Source: Paenibacillus sophorae (GTDB lineage Bacteria; Bacillota; Bacilli; Paenibacillales; Paenibacillaceae). From it: a stretch of DNA of 64,000 nucleotides. The position numbers were made by a program, and so were the translations under genes. Location of the stretch: positions 1,116,001 to 1,180,000 of the forward strand of contig NZ_CP076607.1 of NCBI RefSeq assembly GCF_018966525.1, given 5' to 3'. This document shows positions 50,054 to 59,147 of this stretch, one piece after another; positions within the stretch are counted from its first letter, which is position 1, and every line of letters starts with the position of its first letter. The notes under the pieces are model-generated. The model was given only the letters and a program-made list of their open reading frames with translations, searched no databases and was not told the DNA's origin.

Positions 50054-50974
50054 TCAAGCCGGCCCGGGGCCTGCGGCCCGCGGCACAAGCACGCGCAGCG
50101 CCCCCGGCTCGCAGCGCACGGCCAGTGGGCCGCGGCCGAGGCTCTCGCCGTCGCCGATCGCGGGCCGATCGCGCTCGAAGCGTATCGCTGCGCTTGTCCC
50201 GCGCAGCATCGTTACGAAGGGCAGCGAGACATGGCTGCCCTTCAGCACCGTCGGGAACAGCCGCAGCAGTTGCATGCGGCTGCACCCGTGTACGACGCAG
50301 ACGTCGAGTAGGCCGTCGTCCGGTCTCGCCTGCGGCGCGATGAGCAGCCCGCCGCCGTAGCTCGGCAGGTTGCAGACCGCCGCCAGCCAGACGTCCTCGA
50401 AGCGCTGCTCCTGTCGGTCTAGGACAACGCTGGCCCTGCACGGCTTAAAGGTGATCAGCGTCTGGAGAATGCCGATCAGATAGGCCAGGCGGCCCGCGTG
50501 CAGGGCATTGCATACCCGTTTGTACCGGCCCCCGTTGACATTCTCCGCAACCTGGGCATCGAATCCGCTGGCGACGGCGGTCAGCGTATAACTGTCCCCG
50601 GCCAGCAGCAGATCGGCCGGGACGCTGGCGCCGTCAAGCACGGCGTCAAGCGCGGCCTCCAGCTCCAGCGGAATGCCGAAGCTGCGCGCGGTGTCATTGC
50701 CGGAGCCGGCGGGCAGGATGCCAAGCGGGGCGCCGCTTGCCAGCAGCGCCGAGAGAACGCTGTGTATCGTTCCGTCGCCGCCGACCACCACGCAGGCGCT
50801 CCATTTCTCCCGGCGCGCCAGCGCCTGCATCACATCGCGCCCGGCGCCGGACGCGCTCTCTGTGTGCAGCGCCTCGTACTTCACCGCCAGATCCTTCAGC
50901 CGCTTCTCGGCCCGCAGCCAGGCGCGCCGCCCGGCCCCGCCGCCGGAGCGCGGATTGATCACAAACAGGTACAT
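50054..50974 (-). CDS. Diacylglycerol kinase-family lipid kinase (YegS/BmrU type)
   Basis: A 306-residue cytosolic or membrane-associated kinase. The nucleotide-binding GGDGT motif lies in VVVGGDGTIHSVL near residue 67, with LPAGSGNDTARSFGIP and an acidic DDGLLDV site later. These enzymes phosphorylate diacylglycerol or related lipids. The gene is markedly GC-rich compared with its neighbours, with a low-complexity Ala/Pro/Arg C-terminus. It converges on xpt across the terminator at 49894. Confidence 0.88.
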   Translation of the reverse strand: MYLFVINPRSGGGAGRRAWLRAEKRLKDLAVKYEALHTESASGAGRDVMQALARREKWSACVVVGGDGTIHSVLSALLASGAPLGILPAGSGNDTARSFGIPLELEAALDAVLDGASVPADLLLAGDSYTLTAVASGFDAQVAENVNGGRYKRVCNALHAGRLAYLIGILQTLITFKPCRASVVLDRQEQRFEDVWLAAVCNLPSYGGGLLIAPQARPDDGLLDVCVVHGCSRMQLLRLFPTVLKGSHVSLPFVTMLRGTSAAIRFERDRPAIGDGESLGRGPLAVRCEPGALRVLVPRAAGPGPA

Positions 50975-51070
50975 TCTTTTTCCCCCAGGTCCAAATTCAT
51001 GCTGTTGTTCTCTATTATTGTACCGAAGAGCTGAGGTGAAAGGAAATCGCTTTATATGAACCAGAGGTGC

Positions 51071-51418
51071 TCACAGCCGCCGCAGCTGCCGCTCCGCGAT
51101 ATCGCCGGCCCAGGGCAGTTTATACCAGTTGCCTCTCAGCGCATGATACGTCATCAGCAGCCAAACGCCGAAGCTGATTAGGAAGATGAGAGCGGCGAGC
51201 AGCGGGCCGATGAAAGGCAAAAGACCGGCCAGCACATGGCCGACCATAAGCGCGCCGTAGGCTAATAGCGACTGAAGAGAATGGAAGAGCACGAACCGGC
51301 TGCGCTTCTCGAGAGCGAGAAAGACGATGCCTCCGGCAAAAGGGAACAGATAGCACAGCGCAGCCGCAATATAATCGGGCAAGCCGACGGATGAACGAAA
51401 CGGGGACAAGGGCTTCAC
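51071..51418 (-). CDS. DUF4870 / Tic20-like membrane protein
   Basis: A 115-residue protein with three or four membrane helices. The pattern AALCYLFPFAGGIVFLALEKRSRFVLFHSLQSLLAYG is characteristic of the DUF4870 (Tic20-like) family, and WYKLPWAGDIAER closes the protein. Function is not established. It is 96 bases upstream of the lipid kinase gene on the same strand, so cotranscription is possible. Confidence 0.85.
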   Translation of the reverse strand: MKPLSPFRSSVGLPDYIAAALCYLFPFAGGIVFLALEKRSRFVLFHSLQSLLAYGALMVGHVLAGLLPFIGPLLAALIFLISFGVWLLMTYHALRGNWYKLPWAGDIAERQLRRL

Positions 51419-51566
51419 TCTCCTGTCATATGAACAACAAGCATCCTGGGCTCGGGACGTTCCCGGGTGCTTCCTCTATACAACAATATGAGCGGCCGGG
51501 ACAAAGTATGAACTCTGCCCGGCTTGTCTAAATTAACTAATGTTTCTGAAAATTTTCATGAATAGC

Positions 51567-51597
51567 TTGACCGATGGTCTAAAAACTATGTTATAAT
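51567..51597 (+). promoter_or_regulatory. Promoter for the structured leader and the 62-residue gene
   Basis: TTGACC (51567-51572) and TATAAT (51592-51597) with a 19-base spacer; the likely start near 51604 leaves a leader of almost 390 bases. Confidence 0.5.
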
Positions 51598-51694
51598 GGA
51601 ACGTGTGTTCCGGGACATTCTGTTAATAAAGTTTTTCATGTGGACATTTCACAGGAAAGGTGGAAGTTGGACCGGAATATGATACAATAAAACG

Positions 51695-51935
51695 ATAAAG
51701 CCCGAAAGGAGTGATTAGAGACTTGGCTTTTCGGGTAATTACAGTGTCAGGGTGCTAATCACACCTGAAGCTCTCAGCCCAAATCGCGACGAACCTGCTT
51801 CACCGGTCCGTAAATACGCTGGCCTGGCCTTTCGCCCGGCTAATTAGCGAATGGATCGATAAATGCAAGCGACTTTCGATCTTTTAATATCTAGAACTAG
51901 TTCTTGCATTTCGAAGTAACGGCGGACTTTTCATC
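51695..51935 (+). ncRNA. Candidate structured leader RNA with interleaved inverted repeats
   Basis: CCCGAAA (51701) pairs with TTTCGGG (about 51732), while GTGATTAG (51711) pairs with CTAATCAC (about 51754). The two helices interleave, the arrangement of a pseudoknot. Downstream AAATGCAAG pairs with CTTGCATTT, and GTCCG with CGGAC, the latter followed by TTTTC. A tiny reading frame, GTG at 51711 or TTG at 51723, ends at the TAA at 51756. This could be a cis-regulatory RNA of an unrecognised class. Confidence 0.45.
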
Positions 51936-51989
51936 ATGCATTCTCTACAACGGAGCATTCATTTTCAATGTTTTGGGAGGGAACTGATC

Positions 51990-52178
51990 ATGGCAAGCAA
52001 AGGTCACAACGAAGTCAAGGAAAGTCTGCGGGAAATGACACGTATTTTCCGGCCCAAGGATCCCAAGAAATTCGTCAAAGATTATGTCCGTAAATATCGG
52101 ATTACAGGAGGCTATGAGGAAGAACTCACCATGGTCGTAGAGCATGAGCTGGTAAAGTTAAATTCGTCAGTCTCTTAA
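51990..52178 (+). CDS. Conserved-looking 62-residue protein of unknown function
   Basis: A small basic protein (MASKGHNEVKESLREMTRIFRPKDPKKF...) predicted to be mostly helical, with no membrane segment or cysteine. GGGAGGG precedes the ATG at 51990. It has its own promoter, a very long leader and a terminator after it, so it is an independent regulated unit. I do not recognise the family. Confidence 0.7.
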   Translation: MASKGHNEVKESLREMTRIFRPKDPKKFVKDYVRKYRITGGYEEELTMVVEHELVKLNSSVS

Positions 52179-52210
52179 CTGTCTATCTTTTCATCCGTAA
52201 GGATTTTATA

Positions 52211-52248
52211 AACCGTGATTTGCGAAAGCCGCAGAGAACGGTTTTTTT
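52211..52248 (+). terminator. Terminator of the 62-residue gene
   Basis: AACCGT and ACGGTT flank an inner GCG/CGC pairing and are followed by seven T. Confidence 0.8.
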
Positions 52249-52359
52249 GTGCACTTTGGCATGCCATGGATTCAAACGGTGAAAATTTGTCAAATGGATA
52301 ATAGAGGGGAGTGGGTATTGTAAGCGGTCTATATGCTTATTTATTATAATAACGTTTTC

Positions 52360-52373
52360 GGAAAGCGATTGCA
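52360..52373 (+). promoter_or_regulatory. CcpA cre-like site upstream of ctaC
   Basis: GGAAAGCGATTGCA agrees with the catabolite-responsive element TGAAAGCGCTTACA at 11 of 14 bases, 50 bases upstream of the cta promoter. Glucose repression of the caa3 oxidase operon is known in Bacillus. Confidence 0.5.
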
Positions 52374-52422
52374 AACGTTGGATTGACAAGCTTTTTCGAC
52401 ATTGTGAAATAAATGTGAATGA

Positions 52423-52451
52423 TTGACAAAACAGGAGCTGAAAATTATATT
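52423..52451 (+). promoter_or_regulatory. Sigma-A promoter of ctaCDEF
   Basis: TTGACA (52423-52428) and TATATT (52446-52451) are 17 bases apart. Confidence 0.7.
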
Positions 52452-52522
52452 AATAGTGATTGTTATAATTGACAGCACAGGGCGCGTAATCTGATTGAAA
52501 TCGGAAAAAGCGGGGTTGATCG

Positions 52523-53569
52523 ATGATGAGAACGTGGCAGTCTGCAAGGCGGCTTCTTCCCCTGATCGCGGTTTTCGGAATGTTTCTCGCCGGCTGCGGC
52601 CGTGAAGACCTGTCGGTGCTTAAGCCGCAGGGTCCGGCCGCGGAAAGCTCGCTGGGACTGATGAAGCTCGCGATTTCCATCATGATTGTCGTACTGCTGA
52701 TCGTATTTTCCATCGCGGCTTACGTGATGATCCGCTTCCGCCGGAAGCCGGGACAGAATGAAATTCCGGACCAGACCCATGGCAGCTTCAAGCTGGAAGT
52801 GCTCTGGACGGTGATTCCGCTCATTCTCGTTATCGTGCTGGCGGTTCCGACGGTGAGGACGGTGTTCGCCCTGGGGGACAATCACTCAGGCGACAAGAAC
52901 GCGATCAAAGTAAAAGTGACCGGCCACCAATACTGGTGGGAATTCGAATACCCCGATTACGGCATCAAGACGGCGCAGGATCTAATTATTCCCGCCGGCA
53001 AGGACATTGCCTTTGAACTGACGACTAACGATGTGCTGCATTCCTTCTGGGTACCCTCACTTTCCGGCAAAATAGACACCAACCCGACCGGAGCGACCAA
53101 CCGGTTCAGCTTCAGCGCGCCGAAGGAAGGCGTATACCGCGGCAAATGCGCCGAGCTGTGCGGACCTTCCCACGGATTCATGGAATTCAAAGTGAAAGCG
53201 GTTAGCAATGATGAATTTAATCAGTGGATTGAGGCGCAAAAAGAGCCAGCAGTGCTTCCCGCTGATCCCGTGCTCGCTGAGACCTTCAAGGAGCAGTGCC
53301 TGAAATGCCACGCGGTCGGCGATCAGGGAATGTCGGTGGGACCGAGCCTGACCGGCATCGGCTCCCGTGAATCGGTGGCCGGTATTCTGCTCAATGACGA
53401 TACCCGCCAGGACGGCGCTCCCGTGGAGGAGAATTTGAAGACATGGCTGCATGACACGCAAGGCGTAAAGCCGGGCAACCTAATGCCCGACCCCAAACAG
53501 GATATGGGCCTGAGTGACGACGAAATCGACCGGATTGCAGAATATCTGGCCGGCTATAAATTGAACTAG
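52523..53569 (+). CDS. ctaC: Cytochrome caa3 oxidase subunit II
   Basis: A 348-residue lipoprotein subunit that takes electrons into the terminal oxidase. It has lipobox FLAGC (Cys near 26), two membrane helices, the CuA domain with HQYWWEF and CAELCGPSHGFM, and a fused C-terminal cytochrome c with CLKCH near 259 and an axial Met near the end (NLMPD). The heme fusion identifies the caa3 type. It is the first gene of ctaCDEF; no ctaA or ctaB for heme A synthesis is in the window. Confidence 0.96.
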   Translation: MMRTWQSARRLLPLIAVFGMFLAGCGREDLSVLKPQGPAAESSLGLMKLAISIMIVVLLIVFSIAAYVMIRFRRKPGQNEIPDQTHGSFKLEVLWTVIPLILVIVLAVPTVRTVFALGDNHSGDKNAIKVKVTGHQYWWEFEYPDYGIKTAQDLIIPAGKDIAFELTTNDVLHSFWVPSLSGKIDTNPTGATNRFSFSAPKEGVYRGKCAELCGPSHGFMEFKVKAVSNDEFNQWIEAQKEPAVLPADPVLAETFKEQCLKCHAVGDQGMSVGPSLTGIGSRESVAGILLNDDTRQDGAPVEENLKTWLHDTQGVKPGNLMPDPKQDMGLSDDEIDRIAEYLAGYKLN

Positions 53570-53620
53570 TTGCTTACGGCAGCCCATACCAAGCGGATAA
53601 TTGAAAAGGGGGTACGAACC

Positions 53621-55531
53621 TTGACTCAAGCAGCGCATACCTTGAAATCTCCGAAGCCTGCCGCGCACGGCCTGAAGCGGCATACCGGACTGATGGACTG
53701 GATAACGACCGTCGATCATAAAAAAATCGCCATTCTGTACCTATGGGCGGGAGGATTGTTTTTTGGCATCGGCGGGATTGAAGCGCTCCTTATCCGGTGG
53801 CAGCTCATTAAGCCCATGAATGATTTTGTCGACGCCCAGACCTTCAATGAACTGATTACGATGCATGGCACCACGATGATTTTTCTCGGCGTCATGCCGA
53901 TTATCTTCGCGCTTATGAATGCGGTCATTCCGCTGCAGATCGGCGCGCGCGACGTCGCTTTCCCTTTTCTGAACGCGCTGGGCTTCTGGACGTTCCTGTT
54001 CGGCGGGCTGCTGCTAAACTTAAGCTGGATGATGGGCGGTGCGCCCGACGCGGGCTGGACGTCATACACGCCTTTGTCCGGTACCGCTTACAGCGGAACG
54101 CACGGCGTCGATTTTTACACGATCGGCCTGCAAATCGCCGGCCTTGGAACTCTGATCGGCGGCATTAACTTCTTGGCGACCATCATTACGATGCGCGCGC
54201 CGGGCATGTCGTTTATGCGGATGCCGATGTTCGCCTGGACGACGTTTATCACATCCGCCATTATATTATTCGCTTTTCCCGCAATCACCGTAGGCCTTGT
54301 GCTGCTGACCTTCGACCGGATTCTCGGCGCGAATTTCTTTGTTCCCGGAGGGGGCGGAAGCCCCGTGCTCTGGCAGCATATCTTCTGGATCTTCGGCCAT
54401 CCCGAGGTGTATATTCTGATTCTCCCGGCCTTCGGCATTATCTCCGAGGTCATTCCGACCTTTGCGCGCAAGCGGTTGTTCGGCTACAGCTCGATGGTGT
54501 TCGCGACCATCCTGATCGCGTTCCTCGGCTTCATGGTCTGGGCGCATCATATGTTCACGACCGGTCTTAGCCCTGTTGCGAACGCTCTCTTCGCCGTATC
54601 GACGATGCTGATCGCGGTTCCGACGGGAATCAAAATCTTCAACTGGCTGTTTACGTTATGGGGCGGGTCGGTGCGCTTTGCCACGCCCAACCTGTTCGCT
54701 TCCGGCTTCATTCCGACATTCACCATGGGCGGCGTAACCGGCGTAATGCTGGCGTCCGCACCCGCGGATTTCCAGTTCCACGATACGTACTTCGTCGTGG
54801 CACATTTTCACTACGTTATCGTTGGGGGCCTGGTGATGGGCCTGTTCGCGGGGCTGCACTACTGGTGGCCCAAAATGTTCGGCCGCATGCTGAGTGAAAC
54901 TTTAGGCAAATGGACCTTCTGGACGTTCATCATCGGATTTCATCTGACCTTCTTCGTTCAGCATTTCCTGGGGCTGATGGGCATGCAGCGCCGGGTGTTC
55001 ACCTATCTGCCGAATCAGCATTTCGATACGCTGAATCTGGTCAGTACGATCGGGGCCGGGCTGATGGGCGCCGGGATGCTGGTCTTCCTGGCCAATGTGT
55101 GGATCACATCGAGAAAGCCGCCGGACGCCGGCGGCGATCCCTGGGAGGACGGCCGGACGCTGGAATGGAGCATCCCGTCGCCGTCGCCGGAATACAATTT
55201 CAAGCAGACGCCGCTGGTGCGCGGGCTTGACGCTTTCTGGAAGGAAAAGACGGCGGGGAACAAGGGAATGACCCCGGCCGAGCCGATCGGATCGATTCAT
55301 ATGCCTTCGGCGACGCCGCTGCCATTCGTTATGGCGGTCGGCATCTTTATCGCCGGTCTCGGATTCATGTTCAGCCGGGACGATTTTAGCAGCGCTCTGG
55401 TGAGCTTTTTGTTCAACAACTACGTTGTAACCGGACTCGGTCTGCTCATTACTTTCGGAGCCATGCTGGTGCGTTCGCTGTACGACGATCACGGCTGGCA
55501 TATCGAGCCTGAAGAGCTGGAAGGAAGGTGA
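53621..55531 (+). CDS. ctaD: Cytochrome caa3 oxidase subunit I
   Basis: The 636-residue catalytic subunit reduces oxygen to water at the heme a3-CuB centre and pumps protons. The low-spin heme ligand is in TMHGTTMIF, the CuB site in WIFGHPEVYILILP with the cross-linked Tyr, the His pair in WAHHMF and the heme ligands in VVAHFHYV. I start at the TTG at 53621, ten bases after AAAGGGGG; the in-frame TTG at 53570 directly abuts the ctaC stop and is less likely. It is followed by ctaE seven bases later. Confidence 0.96.
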   Translation: MTQAAHTLKSPKPAAHGLKRHTGLMDWITTVDHKKIAILYLWAGGLFFGIGGIEALLIRWQLIKPMNDFVDAQTFNELITMHGTTMIFLGVMPIIFALMNAVIPLQIGARDVAFPFLNALGFWTFLFGGLLLNLSWMMGGAPDAGWTSYTPLSGTAYSGTHGVDFYTIGLQIAGLGTLIGGINFLATIITMRAPGMSFMRMPMFAWTTFITSAIILFAFPAITVGLVLLTFDRILGANFFVPGGGGSPVLWQHIFWIFGHPEVYILILPAFGIISEVIPTFARKRLFGYSSMVFATILIAFLGFMVWAHHMFTTGLSPVANALFAVSTMLIAVPTGIKIFNWLFTLWGGSVRFATPNLFASGFIPTFTMGGVTGVMLASAPADFQFHDTYFVVAHFHYVIVGGLVMGLFAGLHYWWPKMFGRMLSETLGKWTFWTFIIGFHLTFFVQHFLGLMGMQRRVFTYLPNQHFDTLNLVSTIGAGLMGAGMLVFLANVWITSRKPPDAGGDPWEDGRTLEWSIPSPSPEYNFKQTPLVRGLDAFWKEKTAGNKGMTPAEPIGSIHMPSATPLPFVMAVGIFIAGLGFMFSRDDFSSALVSFLFNNYVVTGLGLLITFGAMLVRSLYDDHGWHIEPEELEGR

Positions 55532-55538
55532 ACCGGAA

Positions 55539-56165
55539 ATGACAACGACGCATGCAGAACCCGTTCACGGTGGCCTGGCCCATGAACCGGAAAAAGCAAC
55601 CGCCGAAGGCCGCAACAAAGTGCTGGCCTTCTGGCTGTTTCTCGGCGGCGAGGCCGTGCTGTTCGGCACCTTGTTCGCGACCTTCCTGGCGCTGCGGAAT
55701 CAGACGAATGAAGGTCCGGCAGCTAATGATCTGTTTCATCTGCCGCTTGTTGCGGCGGCGACCTTCCTTCTGCTCGTCAGCAGCCTGACCAGCGTCTTTG
55801 CCATTCAGGCGATGCACCGGAACCGTCCAAAGCTGCTCCGGAATTGGCTGCTTGTTACCGTGATGCTGGGACTTGGCTTTCTGGGACTGGAAATTTATGA
55901 ATTCAGCCAGTATGTAAGGCATGAAGAGTTCGGTATGACGACAAGCGCGTTCAGTTCGGCGTTCTATACACTGGTCGGATTCCACGGCGCCCACGTCGCC
56001 TTCGGCATTTTGTGGATCTCATTGCTGATCGGACAGCTGGGCTATAAGGGACTGACCGTAGTGACCGCGCCGAAGCTCTATATCTCCGCCATGTACTGGC
56101 ATTTTATCGACGTGGTATGGGTCTTTATCTTTACGGTTGTCTATCTGCTTGGAAAGGTGGGCTAG
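55539..56165 (+). CDS. ctaE: Cytochrome caa3 oxidase subunit III
   Basis: A 208-residue membrane protein with five helices, of the heme-copper oxidase subunit III family. LGGEAVLFGTLFATFLALR, TLVGFHGAHVAFGILW and YWHFIDVVWVFIFTVVYL are the conserved stretches. It stabilises the oxidase core. GGAAGG precedes the ATG, seven bases after ctaD. Confidence 0.95.
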   Translation: MTTTHAEPVHGGLAHEPEKATAEGRNKVLAFWLFLGGEAVLFGTLFATFLALRNQTNEGPAANDLFHLPLVAAATFLLLVSSLTSVFAIQAMHRNRPKLLRNWLLVTVMLGLGFLGLEIYEFSQYVRHEEFGMTTSAFSSAFYTLVGFHGAHVAFGILWISLLIGQLGYKGLTVVTAPKLYISAMYWHFIDVVWVFIFTVVYLLGKVG

Positions 56166-56168
56166 TCT

Positions 56169-56492
56169 ATGGCCGCTGAACAGCATACCCGGGATAACGG
56201 CGTGAAGCGCCGCCACCGTCAGGAAGGCCCGCAGAAGCATGTGATGATATTTGTCCTTTCGGCTGTGCTGACGCTCATCGCTTTTGCGGCGGTGGCGGCC
56301 GGAGGGGTCAACCCGGTCTTTGCGGTCATTCTGCTGCTTGTCATGGCCGTGATTCAGGTCTTTGTGCAGATGGGCTACTGGATGCATTTGAAGGATAAGG
56401 GGCATATGATGCCGATCATATTCATTCTAGGCGGTTTCCTGATCGCCGGAACCTGTATCATCATGGCTCTGTACTGGGTTTGGTGGGACTGA
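56169..56492 (+). CDS. ctaF: Cytochrome caa3 oxidase subunit IV
   Basis: A 107-residue small oxidase subunit with three membrane helices. The family pattern FAVILLLVMAVIQVFVQMGYWMHLKDKG and the closing YWVWWD are characteristic. It begins four bases after the ctaE stop and completes the four-subunit oxidase operon. Confidence 0.92.
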   Translation: MAAEQHTRDNGVKRRHRQEGPQKHVMIFVLSAVLTLIAFAAVAAGGVNPVFAVILLLVMAVIQVFVQMGYWMHLKDKGHMMPIIFILGGFLIAGTCIIMALYWVWWD

Positions 56493-56689
56493 AGGGAGAA
56501 GGGCGGGCGGAGGAGCCTGCCTTTTTTTGGAGTGCAGCTCTGTCCGGGCTCTATCGTCAGAGGGGCTGAACAAGCTTGCGAAGGCAGGGCGCCTCTGTTG
56601 TGGGATGTCTTTCTTGAAACGGGTTCTAAGGGAAAAGCAAGCTAAAGGGTGCCCGCTTTCTTGACAGAGGTCCGCGATTGACGCGATAA

Positions 56690-56900
56690 CGGTCGTCCGG
56701 TTCGGCTGAACTGGAAATTCTCCGTCTTAATTGAGGTGGATGGTCCGGAATGTTGGATTATAGCGGAAAACCTCCGGTTTAATTCACCGAAAACTAAAGG
56801 TTTGCTGTTTTTGCTTGAAATGAGAGGGAGGAATTCCTGCTTAATAGCGGAAATCGTTCGAAAAGGTGAAATAAGCAGGAGGTTTTCCCTTATATTCGAA
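56690..56900. repeat. Intergenic repeats between ctaF and ctaG
   Basis: Units such as GGAAATTCTCCGTC, GCGGAAAACCTCCGG, GAGGAATTCCTGC and GGAGGTTTTCCC recur in both orientations; GGAAAACCTCC and GGAGGTTTTCC are an exact inverted pair. They resemble the units at 7430-7622. A 97-residue open frame over them (56736-57029) looks like repeat-derived sequence, not a gene. The remainder of 56493-57059 shows nothing else. Confidence 0.45.
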
Positions 56901-57059
56901 AGTAGCTTCAGGAATGAGGTCCTTAGATGCGGCAGAGGTAGGCTGGTATACTGTGTATACGGGGAGCGCCCACTAAGCCATGCAATATGGCTTCGGGTAT
57001 CTGCCAACGCCGGGACAGGGATTCATTGACGTACTTCTAAACGCGGGGAGGCTTGAACG

Positions 57060-57968
57060 ATGCTCGGACTGAACGTGTTCAGCTTTGCCGATTTATGGAG
57101 CCCGCTGTTTCTGGCGGCGGTGCTGGTGGCCGTCTCCGGTTATTTCGTGCTTATTGGCCCCTTGTCCGGCCGGTTCGGAATGGTACCGGCGGCGCCACTA
57201 AGGCAGCGGATCTTCTTCGTCACCGGGATGGCGGCGCTCTATTTGGCCCAGGGCGGGCCGGTCAGTCTGCTGGGCCATCTGATGTTCTCTTTTCATATGC
57301 TCAGCATGGCGCTGTCCTATTATGTTGCCGTCCCGCTCATTATGCTCGGTATTCCGGTGGAGCTGTGGCGCGCCGCACTGCGGGTCAATCCCTTCCGCCG
57401 TCTGTCCTTTCTCGTCCATCCGGTCACGGCGGCGGTGCTGTTCAACGGCTTGTTCTCCCTGTACCATATTCCGGCGGTCCATGATTATGTCATGCTGCAT
57501 TTCGGTGTTCACCGGCTGTATTACTTTGTTTTGTTCATCGCTTCGGCCTTGATGTGGTGGACGCTGATCCATCCGCTGCCGGAGAGGGACCGCTGGGGCG
57601 GTCTGGCCAAGGTGGGATTTATCTTCCTTAATATGGTGCTGCTGACGCCCGCCTGCGGGCTGATTATTTTCGCGGGCGAGCCGCTTTATGCCACGTACAG
57701 CGATCCGAACGCCTGGGCTAAGGCGATGGGCTACTGCGTTTCGGAGGGCAGCGCCGCCCTGTTGTCGTCTTTTGGCGGACCGGCTTTTTTTGAAGTGATG
57801 TCTTCGAGGGTGGATCAGCAGGTCGGCGGCATCGGGATGAAGTTCATTCAGGAAGTTATTTTTGCCTCCATGCTTGCTTCTGTGTTCTATCACTGGTATA
57901 AAAAAGAGAACGGGCAGGACGGCGACGATGAGCTTCCGGAGTCTTCCGGGGTGAAAGCGGCGAACTGA
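57060..57968 (+). CDS. ctaG: Cytochrome c oxidase assembly factor CtaG
   Basis: A 302-residue membrane protein with about seven helices, of the caa3_CtaG family found in Bacillota (unrelated to the mitochondrial-type Cox11). It has MFSFHMLSMALSYYVAVPLIMLGIP, an LYHIP motif and a large loop before the last helices. It is needed to assemble the CuB centre of the caa3 oxidase. The gene is separated from ctaF by 570 bases of repeat-rich DNA, so it may have its own promoter. Confidence 0.93.
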   Translation: MLGLNVFSFADLWSPLFLAAVLVAVSGYFVLIGPLSGRFGMVPAAPLRQRIFFVTGMAALYLAQGGPVSLLGHLMFSFHMLSMALSYYVAVPLIMLGIPVELWRAALRVNPFRRLSFLVHPVTAAVLFNGLFSLYHIPAVHDYVMLHFGVHRLYYFVLFIASALMWWTLIHPLPERDRWGGLAKVGFIFLNMVLLTPACGLIIFAGEPLYATYSDPNAWAKAMGYCVSEGSAALLSSFGGPAFFEVMSSRVDQQVGGIGMKFIQEVIFASMLASVFYHWYKKENGQDGDDELPESSGVKAAN

Positions 57969-58004
57969 CCTGTGCATCTGCCGGTGAGGTCTAGGAGGAC
58001 GAAC

Positions 58005-58469
58005 ATGGATATTTTCACAGTGTTTCCAACGATCAGCACATCTTTCATCGTCATCAGCGCGGTGCTTGTGGCTATTGGTTGGGGACTCATCATTCAAGGC
58101 AAACGCGAGGCGCATAAGAAGACGATGATTGCCGCCGCGGTTTTTGCGGTGCTGTTCTTTCTTGTGTATGCGTCGAGAACGGTATTTGTCGGCAATACGT
58201 CATGGGGCGGGCCGGAGAGTCTTTCGGGGCTGTATCATGTATTTCTCATTTTCCATATCGTACTCGCAACCGTAGCCGCTGTATTTGGCATCACGACGCT
58301 GACGCTGGGCTTCAAGGCCAAGTACGCCAAGCACCGCAGGTGGGGAAGAGTCACCTCTGTGATCTGGTTCATCACGGCCATAACGGGCGTAGCGGTGTAT
58401 GTGCTGCTATATCTGATGTATCCGGGCGGGCATACGAAGCCGGTGTGGGAAGTTATTTTGGGCGCGTAA
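58005..58469 (+). CDS. DUF420 membrane protein (CtaM/YozB-like)
   Basis: A 154-residue protein with four membrane helices. The pattern FPTISTSFIVISAVLVAIGW, the YHVFLIFHIVLA histidines and the closing VYVLLYLMYPGG fit DUF420, the family of CtaM/YozB, which helps assemble heme A oxidases. AGGAGG precedes the ATG at 58005. It follows ctaG after 36 bases and is surely part of the same oxidase-maturation unit. Confidence 0.88.
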   Translation: MDIFTVFPTISTSFIVISAVLVAIGWGLIIQGKREAHKKTMIAAAVFAVLFFLVYASRTVFVGNTSWGGPESLSGLYHVFLIFHIVLATVAAVFGITTLTLGFKAKYAKHRRWGRVTSVIWFITAITGVAVYVLLYLMYPGGHTKPVWEVILGA

Positions 58470-58545
58470 AGGCGTCCGCCTAAAAAGCATGTTGAATGGA
58501 AATCGCGGCCTTGCCGCTGCGGAGGTAGAAGAGCTGTTCCTGTTG

Positions 58546-58590
58546 TCAAGCGGTGTTAACCCGCTTTGCCGGGGGTGGCTTTTTTTTTTC
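58546..58590 (+). terminator. Terminator of the cta region
   Basis: AAGCGG and CCGCTT pair around an AT-rich loop, a short GCC/GGC stem follows, and then nine T. Confidence 0.75.
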
Positions 58591-58662
58591 TGGGACCAAC
58601 TGAAAGGAGAAGGAAAGCGCTGCTTCCGTAGTGCCGAGACTTTATTCGGCGGGTGACGAATT

Positions 58663-58827
58663 ATGATATCCTCTCAAAGTAAAGCGGGAGAACTTAGCGA
58701 TTTTAGTAATTACTTCGCAGATAAAAGTATTTTAATTCCAGGTGAAGATATACAAGTGCTCTCTTTGGATGAAAACGGAAATTTTATTAAAAAATATACT
58801 TGGTATCCAAGGAAAATAAAGTATTAG
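58663..58827 (+). pseudogene. Orphan 54-residue frame, likely gene remnant
   Basis: An AT-rich frame (MISSQSKAGELSDFSNYF...VLSLDENGNFIKKYTW) between GC-rich genes. It has the look of the C-terminal end of a larger protein, has no good ribosome binding site and stands alone. It could be a residue of a lost mobile or toxin-type gene; the parent family is not identified. No gene is visible between 58828 and 59141. Confidence 0.35.
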
Positions 58828-58846
58828 ACGCCCATACCGCTAACGC

Positions 58847-58899
58847 GGCGCCATCAGATGAAGAAATAAAGTTATTTCAGGATAGACTGACGGTGCGCC
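58847..58899. repeat. Imperfect palindrome after the orphan frame
   Basis: GGCGCCATCAG (58847) pairs with CTGACGGTGCGCC (58887), with an inner perfect GAAATAA/TTATTTC stem. It could be the end of a mobile element or a recombination site; no partner copy is visible here. Confidence 0.35.
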
Positions 58900-59147
58900 A
58901 TTAAGCGAAAGGGCAGGATAGTTGAAGATCAATTACCGTGAGCCGTACCATATTGGTGGTTGGGATTGGGTTTAAAACAATTGACTGTTCTACAAAATTG
59001 TTGTTTTCACAGTTTGGAATCAGTACGGTTATTTAAGTTCCTCCACCGTTCTCTCTTGCGGCTTTCTTTCAGCGGATCGAGTGTGGGAACCTCTCAAACG
59101 TAGTGGGCATAAGCTTATATATGTCGATTTGAGAGGATGTCTTGTAC

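Noticed and set aside
52400..52420. FNR box before ctaC in TGTGAAATAAATGTGA.
   Set aside because: The two TGTGA units are direct rather than inverted, so it is not an FNR palindrome.
56736..57029. 97-residue open frame between ctaF and ctaG.
   Set aside because: It lies on degenerate repeats, lacks a ribosome binding site and has no gene-like composition.
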